The position numbers were made by a program, and so were the translations under genes. 12,362 nt of DNA. It comes from CAYSXY01 sp964435165. Its GTDB lineage: Bacteria > Pseudomonadota > Alphaproteobacteria > Rickettsiales > RI-342. The stretch is taken from NCBI GenBank assembly GCA_964435165.1, contig CAYSXY010000054.1:1-12362 (forward strand), read 5' to 3'. Under the pieces are notes generated by a model that did no database searches, was not told the DNA's origin, and saw only the letters and a list, made by a program, of their open reading frames with translations. Positions 5,724-12,362 of the stretch are shown piece after piece (position 1 is the stretch's first letter; each line of letters begins with the position of its first letter).

Positions 5724-8700
5724 TCAGGCAGCCTGCACCATCTCAACATCCCGATGCGCCTGCTCAATCACCGCCTGCATACCAACCGATGCATCGCGGC
5801 GGGCAATGGCATAGGTATTCTCAAGCTTGTGGATCTGCGCTTCACTGCGCAGCTGCTCCAGCATTTTCGTCGGCATCGCCACCACGAAATTGCTGCGCTC
5901 CTGCTCCCAGTTTACCAGAATATCATTAGCCTTACGCAATGATGCCAATGCCTCAACGGCATCTTCCTTACTCAATGCCGGGTCTTTGACCAATCGCTGT
6001 GCCAGCACCTCCACATAGTCGGTCAGCAACGCTTGAATCACCGCTTCCTGTTCTCCACGCTCATCGAGCGTCATCACTTTTACATTATCACGGAATTTTC
6101 CGGCATATCTACCTTCAGGATCATATTGCAGAAATACCCCGGCCGAAGCTCCCGCCATCGCATTCATGCCAAGCTTACCGAGGTTGAGAATCGTTCCCTT
6201 GGTCATATATTCTCCGGCATGGGCTCCCACACCATCAACCACCGCCGTCAACCCGGAGTTACGAATCGCAAAGCGCGCATTTGCCTCACCGGCAATATAG
6301 GCCCTGCCGCCCGTCGCTCCATAAAATGCACAAGTGCCTAGAACATCGGGGTAATCTAAATGCTGCGCCTTTTTCGGCGGCACAATCGAAAGAACACAGC
6401 CACTCATCCATTTACCGACACCATCCTGCGCCGTTCCTTCCAAATGCAAATGAACGCCATGGGCCAAACCCACACCAAATCCCTGACCGGATGGCCCGCG
6501 CAGATTCACGGTCACCACGTCCTCATCGACGAAAATTTTACCCGCGTGACGATCAATCGCTTCATGATAAAGCGTCTCGAGATACTCTCGCTCTTCACCC
6601 TCTCCAATGCCCAGCGCATCGAGTAATGCTGCCGGATCATGCTGAAAGCCTTGCAAGCGCTCCCAGTTATCCTGAAGATACGAATGTACTTGCTGTAGCC
6701 ATGGGCCCTGCGCCTCTCTCATCCACGGCATATTGTCATATAGGCCGTGCAAAAATTCACCAAAACTCTGGCGCTTCTCACCTGCCTGAAGGGTTCGAAG
6801 ACGTGGTTTGAGAAAACGAGCCGCTTCAGCGCCGAGCTCCACACCCATCGCTGCTACGCTATTATCGATATCAATCATATCTGTGTCGATGCGGCGGCGT
6901 GTACCATCCACCAACTGATCCACCGCCTGACGTAGCGTCGTCTCACCATCGCCAATCATGTGATTAAGCACTTTATGCTCACCGCGCGGGCGATGCTGGA
7001 GCATATCAATCTGCTCTTTCGTCAAGGTCTGTACTTCCGGCACGGCAAACCATCGGCTGAAATCAAGCGTTCCCGGTCGCAATCCTTGCTCTTTCATCTC
7101 TTCATGCGTCAACTGCTGGAGCAAATCCATATTACCTACCAACTCACCCACACTACTGATGCCTAGCTCCGCCATAATCTCACGCATCTCTGCCGCGCGG
7201 TTGACATAAAAACGCTCGATCAGTGCTGGGTCTCCACGAAACGCATTATGCTTGGTCGTAATCCCCACCGGGCATTCCGAGTGACAATCCCGCTTCATCA
7301 CACAATGCATCAGCAATGCCGTCAATGTCCCATCCTCGACATAATCAGCACCATAAGCATGAAGCTTCATCACCTGCTGTGCATTGAGGCTGGACGTACT
7401 GGCCCGCAATTTCACCGCCGCACGCAGCCCCTCTTCGGCCAGCGCAATATGGGCTTCACGGATGGTTTGCTCTATGGGTGTACCGGAGTGACGCAGCGCC
7501 CCGTCCGGCGAAGCTCCCGTCCCACCACTATTGCCTGCAAGTGTAATGACATCAGCACCCGCCTTGGCCACACCGCAGGCAATCGTACCGACATTATCCA
7601 TCCCTGCCAGCTTCACATCCACATCATGGCCGTAGCCTTTCAGTTCATGGATGAGTTGTTGAATATCTTCAATGGAATAGAGATCATGGTTGTTTGATGG
7701 GCTGATCAACTCTACCCCCGGCATGCCGCCACGCCGCGCGGCCACCATTTCATCGACCTTAAAACCCGGCAATTGGCCACCCATGCCTGGCTTGGCACCT
7801 TGTGCGATTTTGATACGAATTGTGCTGTTCGGCGGCAAACTCACCAGCCATTGAGGTGTCACCCCAAAACGTCCGGACGCCACCTGCGCATTTGGATTCG
7901 CCCTGCGCGTATGGTCATAACGCAGCTCCCGGCTTCCCTCACCGGACCCGGCCCCTTGCCCCTCAAACTGATTCATCGCATAGGCATTAGCGCCATGCGC
8001 ATCCGGCGTGTAGGCACCGAGTGAAATATCCGCCGTACCCTGGCGCTTGAGGATAGCAGCCACGCTTTCCACCTCACCCAGGTCAATTTTACCTTTCGAG
8101 GTCGGATATTCAGCAAAGGCTGTTGCCTCGGCCAGCCCTGCCTTCACCAACACACGCACATGATCACGCACGGCAGCCCTGTCCGGCAGAATCATCTTTT
8201 GCACACCATCCGCAAATCCAAGGGCGCTGAGTGCATCTCGCTCTGTCGGCTTCAGTCCGCGCTCTGCTTCCTGTTCAGTGAGACTCACCATCAGATAGCG
8301 CTTACTGAAGTAGAACAAATCACCAAAAGAACGTGGCTTCTCATTCTGACGTTCAATCTCGCGCGACAACGTCAAATAGTTTTCATCCGCGCGATGATTG
8401 TTGATCTGTGATTCGGTGTAATCACCAAGCTGATTAATGCGCCGTGAGAAATCCTCAATAAATTGCTGTGTCTCGTCCAGCATCACCTCCAGGCGCTGCG
8501 TCACCCGGTTCAGCAGCATGGCGTGGTTAACCTCCACCGCAAATGGCTCCTCGCTGTCGCGTAGCGCCGCCAGAGCATTCGCCACCACTTCTTCACGGTC
8601 AGCCTTCGAGTCGAGCGGATCAAACCCATCACCACGCTCCTGCTCGAGCATCAGAATCGCATCACCGATCGCCGCGTCGATACGTGCCTGCAGCCGGTCT

Positions 8701-9494
8701 TCCGGCAATGCCTCACCTGGCATCTCCAGCGTCTCGCGCGTCACCACATCCAGATCATCGCGCAGCACATTAAGCCCATGGCCACCCTGTTCGACAATCT
8801 CGGTCAATCGATCCGTCACCAATCCAGTAAGCATATCCAGATTCGTCACATTGCGGCGCACCCGCCCCGGCAGGCTGGTTGCATCCACTTCCCTGTTCAG
8901 GCGTACAGCCACTTCCGCAGCAATACGCTCAATCGCACCATTATCCGCGCGAATTTCTGCCAGCCAGTCTTCGGTCGCTCCACGCGGCAGCGTCAGTTGC
9001 AAATACGCATCGATCAGAATCGCCACCTCTTCATTGCCCAGCCAACTTTGGAAGAGATTCACCGTATCGCCGGAATAAATATGTTCTTCGGCGACATCGC
9101 CTTCCTTGCGTGCATTACGATTACGGTGTTTCCCCATATTGGGAATCTCACCATCCAGCACATTGAGCCGCACCGCATCCGCGCGCAGCTGCTCCAGTTC
9201 TGCAATATACGCGGCAGCATCTTCACCGGCCGCCTCGGCAATCGCTGCCGCAGCGTCCTGCCAATTGTTCGCTCTCAGATCAATGCCTGCGTCTTTCACA
9301 TCCAGCAGGCGATAGACCACCTCTGCACGCTCGGCAAACTCCAGTTGATTTTCGACAATCTCCGTCCAGCCATGACCGCGAATATCCATCGGTCCTCGCA
9401 TGTCCGGCATATAACGTGCAAAGCGGGCGTCCTCGAGATCAAGCCCCACCACATTGAGCATATGCCCGCCAATGTAGGAAGTGATATCCGGCAC
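5724..9494 (-). CDS. gltB: glutamate synthase large subunit, C-terminal part (FMN, Fe-S and GXGXG domains), separated by a frameshift
   Basis: 1256 codons open from the GTG at 9492-9494, but homology in this frame continues upstream to about 9515, so GTG is probably not a true start. In order (residues of this ORF): the end of the central/FMN linker (TSYIGGHMLNVVGL, 5-18); an insert of about 200 aa, mostly helical, at about 165-370; YLTLSREIERQNEKP (373-387), like the usual pre-barrel segment; then the FMN barrel with ADISLGAYTPDAHG (488-501), QVASGRFGVT (537-546), AQGAKPGMGGQLPG (564-577), SIEDIQQLI (607-615) and GTGASPDGA (658-666). Cys731, Cys737 and Cys741 are the 3Fe-4S ligands, spaced C-x5-C-x3-C. 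After another insert (about 893-985), the GXGXG domain has GPSGQGFGVGL (1000-1010), YGATGG and AIRNSGLTAVV. The usual DGGL loop reads ASTSSL. It is followed by sufE. Confidence 0.9.
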   Translation of the reverse strand: MPDITSYIGGHMLNVVGLDLEDARFARYMPDMRGPMDIRGHGWTEIVENQLEFAERAEVVYRLLDVKDAGIDLRANNWQDAAAAIAEAAGEDAAAYIAELEQLRADAVRLNVLDGEIPNMGKHRNRNARKEGDVAEEHIYSGDTVNLFQSWLGNEEVAILIDAYLQLTLPRGATEDWLAEIRADNGAIERIAAEVAVRLNREVDATSLPGRVRRNVTNLDMLTGLVTDRLTEIVEQGGHGLNVLRDDLDVVTRETLEMPGEALPEDRLQARIDAAIGDAILMLEQERGDGFDPLDSKADREEVVANALAALRDSEEPFAVEVNHAMLLNRVTQRLEVMLDETQQFIEDFSRRINQLGDYTESQINNHRADENYLTLSREIERQNEKPRSFGDLFYFSKRYLMVSLTEQEAERGLKPTERDALSALGFADGVQKMILPDRAAVRDHVRVLVKAGLAEATAFAEYPTSKGKIDLGEVESVAAILKRQGTADISLGAYTPDAHGANAYAMNQFEGQGAGSGEGSRELRYDHTRRANPNAQVASGRFGVTPQWLVSLPPNSTIRIKIAQGAKPGMGGQLPGFKVDEMVAARRGGMPGVELISPSNNHDLYSIEDIQQLIHELKGYGHDVDVKLAGMDNVGTIACGVAKAGADVITLAGNSGGTGASPDGALRHSGTPIEQTIREAHIALAEEGLRAAVKLRASTSSLNAQQVMKLHAYGADYVEDGTLTALLMHCVMKRDCHSECPVGITTKHNAFRGDPALIERFYVNRAAEMREIMAELGISSVGELVGNMDLLQQLTHEEMKEQGLRPGTLDFSRWFAVPEVQTLTKEQIDMLQHRPRGEHKVLNHMIGDGETTLRQAVDQLVDGTRRRIDTDMIDIDNSVAAMGVELGAEAARFLKPRLRTLQAGEKRQSFGEFLHGLYDNMPWMREAQGPWLQQVHSYLQDNWERLQGFQHDPAALLDALGIGEGEEREYLETLYHEAIDRHAGKIFVDEDVVTVNLRGPSGQGFGVGLAHGVHLHLEGTAQDGVGKWMSGCVLSIVPPKKAQHLDYPDVLGTCAFYGATGGRAYIAGEANARFAIRNSGLTAVVDGVGAHAGEYMTKGTILNLGKLGMNAMAGASAGVFLQYDPEGRYAGKFRDNVKVMTLDERGEQEAVIQALLTDYVEVLAQRLVKDPALSKEDAVEALASLRKANDILVNWEQERSNFVVAMPTKMLEQLRSEAQIHKLENTYAIARRDASVGMQAVIEQAHRDVEMVQAA

Positions 9495-12292
9495 ACCAAC
9501 CTTGGAGATGATCCCTTTAGGCCAGATTCCAACGTATGCTGCGCATTTTCGAGGAAGAAACGTTCCAGGCTGCCGAAATCCGGCAACACATCGAGTTCTG
9601 TCTGCCGCAACGCCTCTGTCATACTTGCAATCGTCACCTCATCACCCAGCACAGCTTGCAAAGCGGCTTCGTTGCCCTCCAGTACATGGCGATAGAGTAC
9701 CGCCGCTTCCTGCAACGGCATCGGCTCCTGTCGGCCGAGTGCCTGGCCTGCCAGATGAGACAGAACCAGTAATTCATTCATCGCCCGGTTGAACCCATCA
9801 ACCGCGCTCACCCCATCGCCAAATTGCACTGCAACCCAGTCATCAAATTGTGCCGCAAACGCCTGCTTTTCATCACCGCGGCGGCTGTTCATCGCATTAA
9901 ACCACTGGTCTACGACCGGAGGATCAACCGCTTCGTCACTGCCGGACGCTGGCAATGCAACCGCCAGAATCTGTGCAAACAGCGCCTTATCCATCATTTC
10001 GGTAAAACTGGCATCCTTATCGCCATGGTTTTTACCATAAATATCATCCAATTCCCGCGCAGAACGGTTTCCTGCACGATACTCTTTGTATAATGCCGCC
10101 ATCTGCAGCATTTCACCATATAAGCCTGGTGCTTCCACGGCGCTGGCACCAAGGCTTATCAACACGGCCGCATCATGCGGATTTGTGATCTGATAACTTT
10201 CCGCCACAATAGATGTCTGACGCGAGATGCCTTCGTCTACCAACCGCTTGGAGACAGCAGACACGGCCACTGCTGCCGGGATCATCCCATAGCCAAGCTG
10301 TAGGTCGGCATCCGACAAAATAAGTATTTCAACCCCGTCCCTGACGGCCTGCACCGCCGCATCACATAGCGCATCGACAGCGGCCTCCATTGCCTGTTCC
10401 GCCGATTGCTGATCATAACGCCCATGCTCATCACGCGCATCGAACGTCATGCTCAACCGTTCTGTCGGCGGCACGCCACGCCGACGAATCACCTCGGCCA
10501 GTCCCGGTGAGAGAATAGGTGATGATAGTGGCAGTTGCTTCGCCTCCGGCTTTGCAGCCGGGCGTGCTCCAAGTGCGACACTGATGTCAAAATTCACATC
10601 TTCGCGCACATAATCAAGCGTCGGGGCTGAGACCTGCACAAAAGCGTGTTGCAGATAGTTATTCAATGCCCAAAAATGTTCGGAAATAACCGGAAAGGGC
10701 GCTTCGTCTCCCATCGACGAAGTTTTTTCCTTACCATTCACAGCATTGGATGCCAGCAACTCAGACTTTACTTCACCATGCCAACCGGCGCCTGCCTGCA
10801 GTGGCAACACTTCTTCGTCCGTGTGATAGCCAGTCTCGAGATAAGGTGATTCAGACTCCAGCGCGGCCAACCGATCCTGCAGAAGCTGGACAAACCCATA
10901 CTCCTCGCCAAATTCTGCCCGCAATTGTTCCGTCAATTCACCCAGCAGCCTGTCCATGACCTGGTTATTCTCAAGAAACTCACCAGTCTCCATGTCAAAC
11001 AGAATAATTTCCGCCTCATCGAGCCCGTCAAAAATCTCTAGAATCTCGTCTTCGCCCTGATTCAGCAATTCTTCCGAACAAGCCCTGAACTGCTTATCTG
11101 TCAATGAGTAGCGCGACGGGCGCAAGCTACTCTCATCTTTATGGATAATGAGATAACGCCCATCGGTCGTCATCAAGTTCACCGGCCCTTTCCACGGCTC
11201 CTGATCTAAGCGGAACCATCGGAACATCGCAGCTAATTCACGATTTTTCGCCTCATCCCCTAAATCAGGATAATCAGACGGGCTCGGCGGAATCATCCGC
11301 AGCACTGCTTCGTAAAGTGGAACATTCTGTTGCAGATAATGCAGCAATGCCCGGTCAAATTGCTGAGTGTCGGAATGATCAGGACGCATCGACACTCCAA
11401 GACGTGAAATCGCATCCGTGCCTTGTGCTGTTCGGCTATGCATATGCTCGCGGTTGGCAGCTACCGAGTTAAATTCTCCATTATGGCCGGTATTGTAAAA
11501 AGGCTGCACCCGGTCAATCGAAGGCCGCGTATTGGTGGAATAACGCGCATGGCCTAAATAAAACCGCGTGTGATAACGTGCATCATCCATCTCCGGATAC
11601 AACTCATGCAGCTGATCTGTCGCCACCAGCCCTTTATAAATCACCCGCTGATTATCCAGCGACGCCACATGCACATCGGCAAAGGCTTTTTCCGCCAAAT
11701 CGCCTGATGTCTGTTCTTTTGCCGCTTCAATTTTGTCCTCGATACGGCGCATCGCTGTGTAACACAGCGTGCTGAAATCATCTGCACTCATTCCTTCCGG
11801 GCGGTCGAAATAGACCTGATACAATGCCTGGGCTTCATGCAATTCACGCGCTTTTCCGGTCAGCACATCCAGGTTGGTTGGCACTTCGCGCCAGTGAAAC
11901 GCGTTGAGCCCCAATTCAGCTAACATGGCATTGATTTCGGCTTTCACTACTTCCTGCGCACGATCATCAGCCGGCAGAAAAATAGCGCCCACACCATAGT
12001 CGCCCTCGCCATAGGCAGTTCCATCCGCTTTCTGCTTACCGGCATCACTCAACAGGTCACCATACAACTCCCACGGAATTTCCGTCATTGCACCAGCGCC
12101 ATCTACGGTCCCATCCGGTGCCATCGCGGAACGGTCTTTCATCGCCGCGAGCGATGCACGCCCTTCCTGCATATTGTCATGATTGCGTACAGGCTTACCG
12201 GTCGCCGGATCAATCTCCCGCGATGCGGTCACCAACACACCACAGGCATCTTTTGGATTTTGTTTGATAATAGGCTCAACAGTCGCAGACAT
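9296..12292 (-). CDS. gltB: glutamate synthase large subunit, N-terminal part (class II glutamine amidotransferase and central domains), truncated by a frameshift
   Basis: 998 codons from ATG 12290-12292, chosen for its ribosome site (AAGGA, 7 bases upstream) and because Cys17 (DACGV) then follows a short 16-residue propeptide. An ATG at 12346 would add 18 residues unlike the family. The glutaminase domain frees ammonia from glutamine, which the FMN barrel adds to 2-oxoglutarate. Visible in it: Cys17 nucleophile, LGHARYSTNT (246-255), HNGEFN (270-275), SSLRPSRY (388-395). GKEKTSSMGDEAP (520-532) and LPLSSPILSP (587-596) lead into the central domain (about 570-745), with VEILILSDADL and PHDAAVLISLGASAVEAP. 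Then an insert of about 160 helical residues. Family sequence ends at SGLKG (about 923-927); from there to the stop at 9296 the frame is nonsense and the true continuation is in the -1 frame. Total restored length is about 2190 aa. A 5-bp hairpin (12303-12316) abuts the ribosome site. Confidence 0.9.
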   Translation of the reverse strand: MSATVEPIIKQNPKDACGVLVTASREIDPATGKPVRNHDNMQEGRASLAAMKDRSAMAPDGTVDGAGAMTEIPWELYGDLLSDAGKQKADGTAYGEGDYGVGAIFLPADDRAQEVVKAEINAMLAELGLNAFHWREVPTNLDVLTGKARELHEAQALYQVYFDRPEGMSADDFSTLCYTAMRRIEDKIEAAKEQTSGDLAEKAFADVHVASLDNQRVIYKGLVATDQLHELYPEMDDARYHTRFYLGHARYSTNTRPSIDRVQPFYNTGHNGEFNSVAANREHMHSRTAQGTDAISRLGVSMRPDHSDTQQFDRALLHYLQQNVPLYEAVLRMIPPSPSDYPDLGDEAKNRELAAMFRWFRLDQEPWKGPVNLMTTDGRYLIIHKDESSLRPSRYSLTDKQFRACSEELLNQGEDEILEIFDGLDEAEIILFDMETGEFLENNQVMDRLLGELTEQLRAEFGEEYGFVQLLQDRLAALESESPYLETGYHTDEEVLPLQAGAGWHGEVKSELLASNAVNGKEKTSSMGDEAPFPVISEHFWALNNYLQHAFVQVSAPTLDYVREDVNFDISVALGARPAAKPEAKQLPLSSPILSPGLAEVIRRRGVPPTERLSMTFDARDEHGRYDQQSAEQAMEAAVDALCDAAVQAVRDGVEILILSDADLQLGYGMIPAAVAVSAVSKRLVDEGISRQTSIVAESYQITNPHDAAVLISLGASAVEAPGLYGEMLQMAALYKEYRAGNRSARELDDIYGKNHGDKDASFTEMMDKALFAQILAVALPASGSDEAVDPPVVDQWFNAMNSRRGDEKQAFAAQFDDWVAVQFGDGVSAVDGFNRAMNELLVLSHLAGQALGRQEPMPLQEAAVLYRHVLEGNEAALQAVLGDEVTIASMTEALRQTELDVLPDFGSLERFFLENAQHTLESGLKGSSPRLVCRISLPTLAGICSMWWGLISRTPALHVICRTCEDRWIFAVMAGRRLSKINWSLPSVQRWSIACWM
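9513..9519 (-). other. frameshift site in gltB (lost base or -1 slip at A_AAG)
   Basis: On the coding strand the zero frame reads ggc cta aag gga (Gly-Leu-Lys-Gly). The frame that continues the protein reads ggg atc atc tcc aag (Gly-Ile-Ile-Ser-Lys), which begins by re-using the last g of aag. One missing G in the aaaggg run, or a -1 step at the tetramer A_AAG, both restore SGLKGIISKVGVPDITSY, which matches the GltB 'GLLKxxSKMGIxxxxSY' segment. Both frames are open for hundreds of codons either side. The P-site codon CUA cannot re-pair well, so the heptamer is not a classic X_XXY_YYZ, and I see no strong stem-loop just downstream. Confidence 0.85.
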
Positions 12293-12362
12293 AATGGCTT
12301 CCTTCAGTCGTCTGAAATCGTGGACGGTAAACGGCGCCCACCGCATTAAATTATTTTAATTT

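Noticed and set aside
8437..9078. 213-aa plus-strand ORF, Ser/Arg-rich
   Set aside because: It lies wholly opposite the gltB frame, has low-complexity Ser/Arg composition typical of antisense frames, and no family motif.
9492..9494. GTG as a genuine start for a separate C-terminal GltB subunit
   Set aside because: Family sequence continues in this frame upstream of the GTG to the slip site, and no ribosome site precedes it. A split-subunit gene is less likely than a frameshift.
8778..9695. 305-aa plus-strand ORF
   Set aside because: Antisense shadow of gltB spanning the frameshift region; the opposite strand is plainly coding by homology.

Overview
The window reads as a chromosomal segment from a Gram-negative bacterium, most likely an alphaproteobacterium. 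This is inferred from the Maf sequence style (SGSAIRQQLL), an intergenic palindrome of the 'ggatcccgga...tccggg' kind common in that class, a long-form PTPS/QueD-type protein, a stand-alone SufE, and a GltB-type glutamate synthase. I cannot name a genus. There are no rRNA, tRNA, CRISPR or insertion-sequence genes that I can support.

Layout. (1) Bases 1-1509 look accessory and are visibly AT-richer than the rest. A 400-aa protein resembling a CE-clan (Ulp1/YopJ-like) cysteine protease, with its catalytic His apparently missing, is followed tail-to-tail by a small unknown gene. (2) Bases 1510-1808 are intergenic. They carry a palindromic repeat element and a 57-codon mini-ORF whose first residues mimic the start of Maf and which overlaps the maf start as ATGA. 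(3) Bases 1809-5234 hold four plus-strand genes: maf; an acidic protein with EF-hand-like loops; then, after a strong hairpin and a well-formed promoter, a long PTPS/QueD-family protein and an unknown 250-aa protein that probably share a transcript. (4) Bases 5242-12292 are on the minus strand: a very large glutamate synthase large subunit (gltB) followed by sufE.

The main item is gltB. The reading frame is broken once, at about 9513-9519. Homology passes without loss from the first ORF (glutaminase and central domains) to the second (FMN barrel, Fe-S cysteines, GXGXG domain). Restoring one base, or a -1 ribosomal slip at an A_AAG site exactly there, gives one protein of about 2190 residues, against about 1500 for ordinary GltB. 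The excess lies in several helical inserts between recognisable domains. The Fe-S cysteine spacing is C-x5-C-x3-C instead of the usual C-x5-C-x4-C, and the DGGL loop of the FMN barrel is replaced. This is a structurally divergent GltB family member, and whether it makes glutamate in the standard way is open. No gltD (small subunit) is in the window.

Functionally, the recognisable genes are housekeeping: nitrogen assimilation (GltB), Fe-S sulfur transfer (SufE, plausibly relevant to the Fe-S cluster of GltB), pterin/deazapurine chemistry (PTPS-like) and nucleotide-pool sanitation (Maf). The left edge is the accessory part.
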